From the NCBI GenBank assembly GCA_003224635.1, contig QHZK01000065.1, positions 1 to 25,188 of the forward strand: a stretch of 25,188 nucleotides of DNA, written 5' to 3'. Source of the stretch: Acidobacteriota bacterium. Lineage in GTDB: Bacteria; Acidobacteriota; Terriglobia; UBA7540. The notes beneath the pieces were generated by a model. It was not told the origin of the DNA, did no database searches, and saw only the letters and a list, made by a program, of their open reading frames with translations. The translations under genes and the position numbers were made by a program. Each line of letters opens with the position of its first letter. Within the stretch, counting starts at the first letter, position 1. Positions 8,316-15,522 of this stretch are shown here, in pieces.

Positions 8316-8888
8316 ATGATCCATCCCAGGTTACTTGCCGGTGTCAGTTTCGTTGTCGGCCTGTTGGTTGTCGGCCAAAGTTCCGGCCAGACGCGGGCCG
8401 GGGCGAAAGCGCCGAAGAGCAAACAAGCCAAGATTCAGAATGCTATGACCGCGGCGCCGCCTGGAATTTCCAAGAACGCTACCATTCTCGACTGGTCAGA
8501 AACCGAAGGCGGCCAAATGGTGGAACTGCGCAAGGGAACGAATGGCTGGACGTGCCTTCCGGACATGCCTGCAACACCCGCCAACGACCCGATGTGCATG
8601 GACAAGATCGCCATGGAGTGGGCCGACGCGTGGATGTCGAAAAAGGAGCCGAAGCTGAGTGGCGTGGGCATTGGCTACATGCTTCAGGGTGGAGCTACCG
8701 CCGACAACGATGACCCCTTCGCCAAGAAGCCTCCAGCGGGCAAGGATTGGCTCCGTGAGCCACCCCACGTCATGATGTTTGGAATCAAAATTGATCCAAG
8801 CGTGCATTCCAGCGAGCCGAACACGACTCGGCCGTGGGTCATGTTCAAAGGGACCCCTTACGAACACCTGATGGTGCCGGTCAAGTAG
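8316..8888 (+). CDS. Secreted protein of unknown function (190 aa)
   Basis: ATG 8316 follows GAGGAGGTGAAGG, an excellent ribosome site. Residues 1-25 form a signal peptide (a basic start, then AGVSFVVGLLVVGQ, with likely cleavage after SSGQ), so the product is exported. The mature part is mixed alpha/beta with the repeated idea of a short Cys-containing segment (GWTCLPDMPATP, DPMCMDKIAMEWADAWMSKK), a Gly-rich turn (GVGIGYMLQGG), and an end reading YEHLMVPVK. Two Cys residues 15 apart may form a disulphide. The reading frame is clean and codon use matches neighbours. I recall similar conserved exported proteins in soil Acidobacteria but can name no function. Confidence 0.8.
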   Translation: MIHPRLLAGVSFVVGLLVVGQSSGQTRAGAKAPKSKQAKIQNAMTAAPPGISKNATILDWSETEGGQMVELRKGTNGWTCLPDMPATPANDPMCMDKIAMEWADAWMSKKEPKLSGVGIGYMLQGGATADNDDPFAKKPPAGKDWLREPPHVMMFGIKIDPSVHSSEPNTTRPWVMFKGTPYEHLMVPVK

Positions 8889-9312
8889 GGCGGGCAGGAA
8901 CTTAACTTAAGGGCGACAAGGCGACCTGGGGCCCCCGAGGTCTCCTCAGCCTTGTAGAGAACATCCATCCGGAGGCCGTGTCCAAAGGGAATTCTCTCCG
9001 CTGAGTTTCCCAAAAGCTGACGCCTTTGTGGCTAACTCTGGACCTGAGACCCCGTGAGCGAATATCTTCCGAGTGGGCGACCTTGCACCCAGAACCGGCG
9101 AAAGCGGGGCCGCCACTTCTCCACGTAAGCCGTTACATGATGTCCCTCCGGCAGCGCCTTGCTCTACACAAGGCGACTGATCGTTACTAATCTCTCCTCC
9201 TATTTTGCCGAGTCACTTCTCCCCGTCGCCCGATTACTGGCCTCCGAGTTACCGAAAAAGGGGAAGGGCAAACAGGCGCGCCCTCGATTTCGCGGCCGCA
9301 ATGAGCCATTTC
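8889..9312. other. Convergent intergenic region
   Basis: This 424-bp stretch lies between two genes that point at each other. Near 8930-8945 there is a GC-rich self-complementary stretch, CCTGGGGCCCCCGAGG, which could end transcription from the left without a T-run. I see no reading frame, repeat or RNA gene in the rest. Confidence 0.4.
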
Positions 9313-10659
9313 CTATTCCGGCCGGGGATCCAGTGACACGATACTGCCCGCTGAAGACAACCCCACCGTCCAGATGATCTTCGGCCCGTTGGCGAACACA
9401 GCCCGGTAGCGTCTCACGTGTTTCCCGCCCTCATGAGTGTCTACCAACAGCGTCAGAGACTCGAGCGCGCCGGCCGGGCCCAAAAAGCGCGGCCCGATGT
9501 CCTGGAGGAACGGAATCAGCCGTTCGCGAGATTCGGGAGCGATGCGGGCCGGGTCCACTTTGCCCTGCGCGGCGTCGCGGATCATTTCACGGATCAGATA
9601 GGTGATGGCTGGTTCACGGTCTGGGATTTCTGTGTTTCCCCCAAGAGTCGCGCAGTACTCCTTCAGGCGAGCCGCTGGTGCGGTGGGCGCCAGGGATGAG
9701 CTCGGCAGACCAGAGCACAACGCGGGAGATAGCTGCGCCATGGTCATGGCGGACGGAGGGCCGAGATACAGAATCGCGTCGAATTGCTCTTCCATCCGCA
9801 CCGGACGCCGCTGGGGGCCGGGCGCGAAGATCGCCGCGCCGAGCGCTGTCCCACGAAGCATCGCGAGACTTGGCTTCGGCCACAAGGCCACATCGGCTTG
9901 CACCGTCTTCAAATCCCTGCGCGTCTCCGGGTTTATCGTGAACACGTTCGTGATGGCGGACCTCTCCAACTGGGCAACAAGCCCGCGGGCCCATTCGTCG
10001 GCTGCTCCAATTACGGTGTTCTTTCGGATCAAGTGCTCCTCCCCGTAGATCACTAGGGCGCGCCGGCCCTTCTCCAGAACCTCCCGCCGTATGACACGTA
10101 CGGCGTGGGCATCCCGATCCCCCAGCCACTTGTGGATATCCTCACGGGAGTGCACGCTGTCCCAGTCAATCGGAGGATCGCCGAGCAGCACGCGAAGCCG
10201 GTGCTCGCGCGGAAGAGACACGTTCACCAACCGTACGGCTCGGAAGAACTCCTCGTATATCGGAAAAGCCCACTCTTGTACAGGCTGGGTCGTATTCAGC
10301 CACACTTGACGCAGCGATTCATACGGAACTTCTTCACCCTCTACGAACCGATCCATAAGATCCTGGTACCGGGCGTTGCCGAATTCCACCACGATGTCAT
10401 TGACTGCACCTGTAAACCTGGGGTCGCGAATCAGAGAGAGTCGAAACGCGTGGCACTGCTCGTTCCCGCGAAATTCCTCGTTGCCGAGCGCCACTATGGC
10501 GTGCGAGCGAAATGCTTCGACAATCGCCGCAATCGGCTCGATCGGGACTGCAAGCCTCGGCGGTGTTTGCTGCCTGGCTGGCGCGGCGGTGGGTGCCTGC
10601 GCTCGCATGAGCGTAGCCATGGCGACCGCTCCAGCGATGACACGCAGAAGGTTCTTCAT
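9313..10659 (-). CDS. Secreted hypothetical protein, possibly with an erythromycin-esterase/ChaN-like fold (448 aa)
   Basis: I start the gene at ATG 10659 (a second ATG at 10662 is directly adjacent), six bases after GAGGAG; the frame upstream lacks protein character. Residues 1-21 are a signal peptide (MKNLLRVIAGAVAMATLMRA). The core starts at about residue 45 with HAIVALGNEEFRGNEQ and includes VVEFGNARYQDLMDRFVEGE, LRVLLGDPPIDWDSVHSRED and RRALVIYGEEHLIRK. The order of an 'IVALG-E-H/N' strand, a long helical part and a later 'IYGxxH' strand recalls erythromycin-esterase or ChaN/Tiki-like proteins, but the usual His after the first Glu is replaced (FRGNEQ), so catalysis of the known kind is doubtful. 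Function unknown; family link is inference. Confidence 0.75.
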   Translation of the reverse strand: MKNLLRVIAGAVAMATLMRAQAPTAAPARQQTPPRLAVPIEPIAAIVEAFRSHAIVALGNEEFRGNEQCHAFRLSLIRDPRFTGAVNDIVVEFGNARYQDLMDRFVEGEEVPYESLRQVWLNTTQPVQEWAFPIYEEFFRAVRLVNVSLPREHRLRVLLGDPPIDWDSVHSREDIHKWLGDRDAHAVRVIRREVLEKGRRALVIYGEEHLIRKNTVIGAADEWARGLVAQLERSAITNVFTINPETRRDLKTVQADVALWPKPSLAMLRGTALGAAIFAPGPQRRPVRMEEQFDAILYLGPPSAMTMAQLSPALCSGLPSSSLAPTAPAARLKEYCATLGGNTEIPDREPAITYLIREMIRDAAQGKVDPARIAPESRERLIPFLQDIGPRFLGPAGALESLTLLVDTHEGGKHVRRYRAVFANGPKIIWTVGLSSAGSIVSLDPRPE

Positions 10660-11078
10660 CATCGTCTCCTCACATACATGTTTAAATCTTCCTTCACAGT
10701 CGCCGCGTGGACACCCAGATGAGAGAGGCCAATCGCTGTCGTGCACGGGCCGAGCCATCGTCCTTGGTTGCGAGGCGGCACAGCGCAAACTCGAGCACCG
10801 AATAGGCCGGGATTAGGAGCTAGACGGAGTACACTCAAAGAAGTACGAGGACACTCCTGAAGAAGTTCCCGATAGAACCGCCTTTGCACTGGCAAGTGCG
10901 AATAGATCGTCCGTAACGGCGCTAGTGGGTATTCACGGGCAGCGACGCCAGTCAGGGTCGGAGAAGTGCCCGTCGCAGAGCCACAGGCCGCCGCTTGCAG
11001 TGCTGCGTTGCGACCAAGGCACACGGTTCATCCCAAGTCGAAACCCTCGGCAGATTTGCCGTTTCCTCGGTCCGGGGA
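10660..11078. other. Intergenic region between the DksA gene and the secreted protein gene
   Basis: About 420 bp with both flanking genes on the minus strand. It contains the ribosome site of the downstream gene and a small hairpin, GCACT-TGCC-AGTGC on the minus strand near 10885-10900, of unknown meaning. No reading frame is credible. Confidence 0.4.
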
Positions 11079-11429
11079 CTAACTTGCTTTCAACGACCGC
11101 TGCTCCTTGCAGTCGCGGCAAAGCCGTGTCCAGGGCACCGTTTTCAGTCGCGCCTCCGCAATGGGACGCTTACACGCATCGCATACCCCGAACGTGCCCT
11201 GCCGAATCCGAGCCAGCGCCTCTTCGATGGCTCGCAACAGGTGACTGTCGCTCTGGCTCAAATGGACTTGGAGAGCCGTTTGGGTCTCCTCAGCCGCTCG
11301 ATCGGTAGGATCCCCTCCGTGACCCTCCGCTCTGCCTCCGGTCAACAAGGCTCTGTGCGTGCCAGCAAGCAACTCATCGCGCTTGGCCAGCAATAATCGC
11401 TCGTATCGGTCCAAGTGTATTCCTTTCAT
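11079..11429 (-). CDS. DksA/TraR-family zinc-finger protein
   Basis: The 116-aa product starts at ATG 11429, directly after GGGGGGTGAAC; the ATG 45 bases upstream has no such site. Residues 5-75 form the helical hairpin, with DPTDRA at 40-45, matching the D-x-x-D-x-A tip that E. coli DksA inserts into the RNA polymerase secondary channel. Residues 83-107 are a four-Cys zinc finger (CDAC ... CRDC, Cys83, 86, 104, 107). DksA family proteins modulate transcription, often with ppGpp. Because tip and finger are both intact, a genuine polymerase-binding role is likely. The decayed double-ACT gene lies upstream on the same strand, its ancestral stop 45 bases before this ATG, so the two may have formed one transcript. 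Confidence 0.9.
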   Translation of the reverse strand: MKGIHLDRYERLLLAKRDELLAGTHRALLTGGRAEGHGGDPTDRAAEETQTALQVHLSQSDSHLLRAIEEALARIRQGTFGVCDACKRPIAEARLKTVPWTRLCRDCKEQRSLKAS

Positions 11430-11474
11430 GTTCACCCCCCTGCTCGGCAAAACGTTCACTCTGTTTCCTGACAC

Positions 11475-11861
11475 CTATCGAACCCGAGCCGCTTTGTCCA
11501 GATCCGAGCCTGCCAACACGACGCTGGCTTTCTAGGAACCTTTCACGGTTGTCGCATGACGGGACGTGATGTTGATCTCCTTGGCCGCAAGCTCTCCGGC
11601 AAAATACTCAAGGGCTCCGGGCTGATGAGGCAGTTCAAGATGCAGCATATCCGCCTCGGTGTACGAGAGCCCTGCGCCGTCCAAGGTTTTCTTGGCCTTC
11701 TTCACGTTGTCCACGACAACCTGCAAGGAACCCTCGGCTCCCGAGGTTGTGGTCAGAAAAGTGAGGATGTTGAGCTGCGCGTCGCCCAGAACCCTGGCGA
11801 CATGGGCCAGTGTCCGAGGTCGATTCTCGCAGGAAATCGTAAGCTGTTTCGCCTTTGCGAT
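11475..11861 (-). pseudogene. Double ACT-domain gene with an ATC start codon and a premature in-frame TAG
   Basis: In one unbroken frame the minus strand reads AKAKQLTISCENRPRTLAHV, LQVVVDNVKKAKKTLDGAGL, SYTEADMLHLELPHQPGALE and EINITSRHATTVKGS. It then meets TAG at 11532-11534 and continues KASVVLAGSDLDKAARVR to a second TAG at 11475-11477. The part after the first stop is the normal end of the second ACT domain, so codon 110 is a nonsense mutation (AAG to TAG would suffice). The position of the expected ATG, after GGGAGGTGCGCC, is ATC (11861-11859). The two changes together suggest inactivation; rare ATC initiation plus a slightly shortened protein cannot be excluded. It is paralogous to the gene at 6096-6677 and divergent from the carbonic anhydrase gene. 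Confidence 0.82.
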
Positions 11862-12031
11862 GGCGCACCTCCCTCTCAGCGCATTCTACATCCACCCAAG
11901 GCCCTGAGTCTCCGACCCGCCCTGCCCAGGACATCCCCAATCGCTCTTTTCTGTTTGCCGGCGCGCCCGTCTCGGTGAGAAAATATTTGTCCCTACGAAA
12001 GAGCCGGTCCGAATTCGAAAGGAGGTCGAAC

Positions 12032-12559
12032 ATGAGCGTTACTGATGAAGTCCTCAAGGCTAACGAAACCTACGCCCAGTACTTTAACTTCGGAAACCTT
12101 CCGCTCCCTCCGGCGCGTAAACTGGCCGTCGTCGCGTGCATGGATGCGCGGCTCATCGTCTCCCAAATCCTGGGCCTGAAGGCCGGAGACGCCCACATCA
12201 TTCGCAACGCCGGCGGCATTGTGACCGAAGATGCCCTGCGATCCCTGATTATTTCTCATCACCTTCTGGGCACGCAGGAATTCATCATCATCAATCACAC
12301 GGACTGCGGGATGCTGACCTTCAAAGACGAGGATTTGCGCTCGAAGCTTCAGAAGCAGACGGGAACCGCTGCTGTCGCACCTGTGGCTTTCCACGCTTTC
12401 AGTAATCTCGAAGAGAACGTGCGCCAGCAGATCCAGAAAGTGAGATCGCATCCCTGGCTCCCGAAGCAGATTTCAGTCAGGGGTTTCGTTTACGACGTTA
12501 AAACAGGAAGGCTGAGAGAGGTTGTGGAAGCGCGCCCGACCTCAGCGCGGGGCGCGTGA
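12032..12559 (+). CDS. Beta-class carbonic anhydrase
   Basis: The 175-aa product starts at ATG 12032, after GGAGGTCGAAC. The zinc ligands and catalytic dyad of the beta class are in place: Cys36-x-Asp38-x-Arg40 (VVACMDAR) and His89-x2-Cys92 (INHTDCGM), with IIRNAGGIVTEDALRSL between them. It interconverts CO2 and bicarbonate in the cytosol. The length fits the short prokaryotic clade with about 165-180 residues. It lies alone on the plus strand, divergent from the decayed ACT gene, and I see no carboxylase or bicarbonate transporter nearby. The function is well supported by the motifs; the physiological role (pH, anaplerosis) cannot be read from the context. Confidence 0.93.
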   Translation: MSVTDEVLKANETYAQYFNFGNLPLPPARKLAVVACMDARLIVSQILGLKAGDAHIIRNAGGIVTEDALRSLIISHHLLGTQEFIIINHTDCGMLTFKDEDLRSKLQKQTGTAAVAPVAFHAFSNLEENVRQQIQKVRSHPWLPKQISVRGFVYDVKTGRLREVVEARPTSARGA

Positions 12560-12627
12560 AGGGAAAGGCAGCCACGATTCATTCAGAGCCGGTGACGTAA
12601 CAACATGGATGCTAAGGCGCAGTGATT

Positions 12628-12830
12628 TCAGGGCAGACTGGCTCGCACATTGATGGCTCGCGGCCCCTTCTCCGCGCGCTCCACGTCAGACTCAACCTTC
12701 TCTCCTCCTTGAGGCTGTCGAAATCAAGTTGTTGAAGGCTCGTGTGGCGGAAGAAGATCTCCATGCCATCGTCGGCATGGATGAACCCGAATCCACGGTC
12801 GCAAACAACTCTCTTGATTGTTCCTCGCAT
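12628..12830 (-). pseudogene. Cold-shock domain protein with a single-base deletion
   Basis: From ATG 12830, ten bases after GAGGTCC, the frame reads MRGTIKRVVCDRGFGFIHAD and MEIFFRHTSLQQLDFDSLKE. RNP1 (RGFGFI) and RNP2 (EIFFRHTS) are present, so it is a cold-shock RNA/DNA-binding protein. After LKE the frame yields RRLSLTWSARRRG, whereas the next frame reads EKVESDVERAEKGPRAINVR and ASLP followed by TGA at 12628-12630. One missing base near 12705 (in the aaggaggagagaagg stretch) accounts for this. In the frame as written translation runs on to 12612. The N-terminal three strands are intact, the last two are scrambled, so activity is doubtful unless the base loss is a sequencing error. Such proteins act as RNA chaperones. 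Confidence 0.82.
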
Positions 12831-13140
12831 GTTGGACCTCGATTGTCGCGAAGAGGGGCGCGGGTATTAGGGTGGACAATGAAGAGGCGCAGGCGGCCCG
12901 CGTTGAAGAAGTCCTTTTCGCGACGGCGATAAACGTCACTCCTACTGAGAGCCTTTTACTTTTTGAGCTTCGCCCAGCGCGCTCTCTGGGCCTGCGACAT
13001 CCTCTTCCGCGCATTCACGTCTACGCTGAACGCTTGCCGAGCGGTGCACCCGTGGCTGGATGCCGCTTCTGTAACCGCGCTTTCAGCTGGGGCTAACAGC
13101 ACCAGGCCCGCGGCTCGTGTTATGCTAACCAGGCGTCTCA
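12831..13140. other. Intergenic region with a short gene-end remnant
   Basis: About 310 bp between the cold-shock gene and the YecA gene. On the minus strand, 12956-13012 reads ARKRMSQAQRARWAKLKK and stops. Such ends (KxxxxAAQRARWAKxKK) are common tails of small basic proteins in these genomes; the frame upstream has no matching body, so it is likely a 3' scrap. Nothing else is evident. Confidence 0.4.
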
Positions 13141-13851
13141 ATGAGAATCTTCGCCCAGAACGAACCGCTGACGGAAACGGAATTGGAGCGTCTCGAGGAA
13201 TTTCTGAGAAGCTGCAAGGGCGGCAAGGCCATGAATATCGAGGAGCTCGATGGGTTTTTTGCCGCCCTGATCGCGGGCCCCGAGGTCGTGTTGCCCAGCG
13301 AATACCTGCCCGAGGTGTGTGGCGGCGAGATGTCGGACACCTGTGAGGTTGCCAGCCTGGACGAAGCAACTGACATCCTGGCGCTCCTGATGCGGCACTG
13401 GAATGACATTGCCCACACGCTCGGGAAGGATGAGGTGTACGTGCCGCTGTTGCTGGAAGACGAAAATGGCGTGACGCCCGGCAACGACTGGGCTTGCGGG
13501 TTCCTGCGGGGAGTGGACCTGCGTCACGATGGCTGGAAGACGCTGATTGCTGACGAGGATCATGCCGGGTGTATGATCCCCGTCCTGATGCTCTACCACG
13601 AGCACGACGAAGACCCGGCCCTGCGCCCCAAGCCGATCCGCCCGGAGCAGCGCGAAAAGATCATCGACTATATGGCGGCCGGGCTGTTGGGCGCGTATCG
13701 GTATTTCAGACGGCACGGACAGTCCTATGCAAGCGCCCGCGCGCCCGAGCCTCGGCGCGCTAATAACCCCAAGCTGGGGCGCAATGATCCGTGTCCGTGC
13801 GGTTCCGGGAAGAAATACAAACGGTGCTGCGGCGACACGACCATACACTGA
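13141..13851 (+). CDS. YecA/UPF0149-family protein with C-terminal SEC-C zinc motif
   Basis: A 236-aa protein starting at ATG 13141 with no strong ribosome site (only CAGG ten bases before). Residues 5-190 match the all-helical UPF0149/YecA fold (LERLEEFLRSC, MNIEELDGFFAALIAGPEVV, GNDWACGFLRGVDL). Residues 213-236 are a SEC-C motif (GRNDPCPCGSGKKYKRCCG), which binds zinc and in SecA binds SecB or ribosomes. YecA-type proteins are linked to ribosome and protein-export quality control; the exact role is not settled. It converges on the metallophosphoesterase gene with only 12 bases between stops, so the two 3' ends overlap on opposite strands at the RNA level. Confidence 0.9.
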   Translation: MRIFAQNEPLTETELERLEEFLRSCKGGKAMNIEELDGFFAALIAGPEVVLPSEYLPEVCGGEMSDTCEVASLDEATDILALLMRHWNDIAHTLGKDEVYVPLLLEDENGVTPGNDWACGFLRGVDLRHDGWKTLIADEDHAGCMIPVLMLYHEHDEDPALRPKPIRPEQREKIIDYMAAGLLGAYRYFRRHGQSYASARAPEPRRANNPKLGRNDPCPCGSGKKYKRCCGDTTIH

Positions 13852-13863
13852 GCCAAGTGTGCC

Positions 13864-14460
13864 TCACGCAGCAAATCCCCGCGTCTTGCCGAAGCGGTGC
13901 GTGTGACCCCGAAGCAGGCTCACGCCTTTTTCCTCGATCAAAACTTTGGCTGCATAGGCGCCGTGCTTCGACACCCTGTCCCAGTGGCCGACGTAGAGAT
14001 CGCCCACGCGGATAAAGTTATCGGTGAATTTGGTGGCCAGCTCGTGGCAGGGTACGTACTCGATTTCGAGCCGCCTTAGATCGAAAATGTCGGGCACCGA
14101 CACACCGGGCAAGCCGTAAAGCTCTTTGGCGTTCTGGATCAGGTATTTCCGCAGCCGGAATTCGTGGTTGCCTTCGACCCAGGTGATGCGGGCGTGGGGC
14201 AGAGAGCGCCGGAAGCTCCGGAGAACGCCTCTTCCAATCTCGATTTCGCGCTGGAAGTCTCTCTCGGTGCGCGGCATGAGGTCGTAGCTTGAAATCTCCC
14301 AGAAGTCCTGGAACTCGCCGCTCAGAATGAGCCAGTCGGTGTGCTCCCGGCGCGGGAACATTTTGAAAAGCAAAAGCGCCCTTTCGTCATGAAAAGGGAC
14401 TTGAAAATCGTTGGCGATGACGGCGAGTTGATATGTTGAAGATGTTGTGTCGTGGGCCAC
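13864..14460 (-). CDS. Calcineurin-like metallophosphoesterase
   Basis: I place the start at GTG 14460 (198 aa), not at ATG 14514, because the truncated copy next door has the same GTG-GCC-CA opening with the same GCTGAG just upstream. Metal-binding motifs are in the usual order: AVIANDFQVPFHD (residues 13-25), LSGEFQDF (46-53; families usually have GD in place of GE), VEGNHEFR (95-102) and RGHTHRFG (184-191). The Asp-to-Glu change in the second motif affects a bridging metal ligand. The protein ends only seven residues after the GHTH motif, whereas relatives carry a longer C-terminus, so the end may have been lost when the convergent YecA gene came to lie 12 bases away. Phage- and plasmid-type relatives exist. 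Substrate unknown. Confidence 0.82.
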   Translation of the reverse strand: MAHDTTSSTYQLAVIANDFQVPFHDERALLLFKMFPRREHTDWLILSGEFQDFWEISSYDLMPRTERDFQREIEIGRGVLRSFRRSLPHARITWVEGNHEFRLRKYLIQNAKELYGLPGVSVPDIFDLRRLEIEYVPCHELATKFTDNFIRVGDLYVGHWDRVSKHGAYAAKVLIEEKGVSLLRGHTHRFGKTRGFAA

Positions 14461-14864
14461 CGCCTGCTCAGCGGACCGGCTAGATACCGGCAAACGGGAG
14501 ATGATCAAGAACACGCCGAGCAGGAGGCTGAGGGGGTGCGGGAGTCTTATTCTGCGCCGCCCCCCACGGTCTGCGCGGGGATCGAAGTCACTGGGTCAGG
14601 AGCACCGTCTCTCATTTGGTCGTATTACGGCCTGCCGTGGAAGTGACTCTCGGTTCGAATCGAGAGCGAAGTTGCCCGCCGCGTCAATGACCCACATACG
14701 CCGGGACTCCGGGGACTTGGGGGGCTTCGTTCGGGAGGACGGCACTTGTCTTCGGCCCCGAGAGTCCAAGCTAAACAATGGGCGCGTCCGTCGAAGGGGT
14801 GGCGTCTCCGTGCCCTCTGGCAAAGCCCCCAGAGGCCCCCAAGTCCCGCTGGCCCGTCGAGACG
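14461..14864. other. Hairpin-rich spacer between the two metallophosphoesterase copies
   Basis: This 404-bp spacer contains several perfect inverted repeats: CTCTCG/CGAGAG with an eight-base loop (14647-14666); GGGACTTGGGGG (14712-14723) with its complement CCCCCAAGTCCC (14836-14847); CCTCTGG/CCAGAGG with an eight-base loop (14814-14835); and GGCGTCT (14801-14807) with AGACGCC (14860-14866). The minus-strand frame is open across 14596-14982 but its content after the truncated copy (Pro/Arg-rich, then MWVIDAAGNFALDS) matches nothing I know. Confidence 0.5.
14712..14847. repeat. Long inverted repeat, 12-bp perfect arms
   Basis: GGGACTTGGGGG and CCCCCAAGTCCC are exact reverse complements, 112 bases apart, and enclose a further 7+7 hairpin (14814-14835). 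The arrangement suggests a folded RNA or a palindromic repeat unit. Confidence 0.6.
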
Positions 14865-14982
14865 CCGTATTTCTCCCCGTCAAAACATTCTGAAAAACCC
14901 AAAGGGCCTTCTCGTCACGGGACGGAATCTGAAAATCATTGGCGATTACGGCCAGTTGATAGGCTTTGGTTTGATGGGCCAC
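14865..14982 (-). pseudogene. Truncated second copy of the metallophosphoesterase gene (first ~38 codons)
   Basis: From GTG 14982 the frame reads VAHQTKAYQLAVIANDFQIP and then SRDEKALWVFQNVL. The neighbouring gene opens VAHDTTSSTYQLAVIANDFQ and VPFHDERALLLFKMF. Identity is clear for about 38 codons and stops near 14865, before the second metal motif. The reading frame stays open to 14596, but the remaining sequence has no phosphoesterase character. This is a 5' fragment of a tandem duplicate, or the target of a deletion that removed the rest. Synonymous differences show that the two copies have been separate for some time. Confidence 0.78.
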
Positions 14983-15131
14983 GGCATCTCAGCATGGCGG
15001 CGGGCCAGGGAAAAGCGGGAGAGGTTGCCGATTAGGAATCGACAATCGGCAGCGCATGTTTTTCCGCATCGGGCGGAGCGAAGAAAAGGCGAATCCGTTT
15101 GAGTACTGATATTTGGCTATCTCTGTGCTGA

Positions 15132-15212
15132 TTAACCTGTTCTATACGTCTGATTGATAATAAGATAAATCTAAGTGTTGACTTGCTGTTTCAGACAGCG
15201 CATAGATAGTAT
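15132..15212 (+). promoter_or_regulatory. AT-rich promoter region of the 95-aa gene
   Basis: This is the most AT-rich stretch of the window. It offers two sigma70-like pairs: TTAACC-18-GATAAT (15132-15161) and TTGACT-17-CATAGA (15178-15206). Either would put a transcript start within about 25-70 bases of the gene's ATG. Confidence 0.45.
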
Positions 15213-15234
15213 TCACCTATTTAAGGAGGTTACC

Positions 15235-15522
15235 ATGCCAAGAAATGAAGATGTGGCGACTCAGTCTGCGCAGGCGACGCGCAGATCGACATTTCCAGAA
15301 ATAAACTGGGAGTCGATTAGCGAGCCGGGCGCTTACGTGGAGCGCGGGAGCGGTGATCTGTATAGGGTCCCCAAAGAGGCGCTGATTCCAGGCGCTTCAC
15401 CGTGCATCATTAAGGAGTCTCGGGGCGCGTCGGTCTTGATGAAAGTTAGTGACGACCCCTTCATTACGACGTTCAGAGCGAGGCTGCTGGCCGCGCAGCA
15501 CAACATCGAGCCAAACTTCTGA
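15235..15522 (+). CDS. Conserved small hypothetical protein (95 aa)
   Basis: ATG 15235 follows AAGGAGGTTACC, a near-perfect ribosome site, behind an AT-rich promoter region; the product is likely abundant at times. The N-terminus is polar and disordered-looking (about residues 1-22), then a compact core reads INWESISEPGAYVERGSGDL, YRVPKEALIPGASP and MKVSDDPFITTFRARLLAA. There is no signal peptide, membrane helix or Cys pair. I recall similar 'EPG-Y-ERGSGDLYRVP' small proteins in Acidobacteria, all of unknown function. It is divergent from the metallophosphoesterase fragment. Confidence 0.75.
   Translation: MPRNEDVATQSAQATRRSTFPEINWESISEPGAYVERGSGDLYRVPKEALIPGASPCIIKESRGASVLMKVSDDPFITTFRARLLAAQHNIEPNF

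Noticed and set aside
10105..10722. 205-aa plus-strand frame
   Set aside because: Antisense to the secreted 448-aa protein; lacks a ribosome site and protein character.
6983..11997. Shared 11-mer TTGTCCCTACG at 6983 and 11987
   Set aside because: Matches of this length are expected many times by chance in 25 kb.
12956..13012. RARWAKLKK gene end as a functional small gene
   Set aside because: No start or body upstream in frame; treated as a scrap within the spacer.
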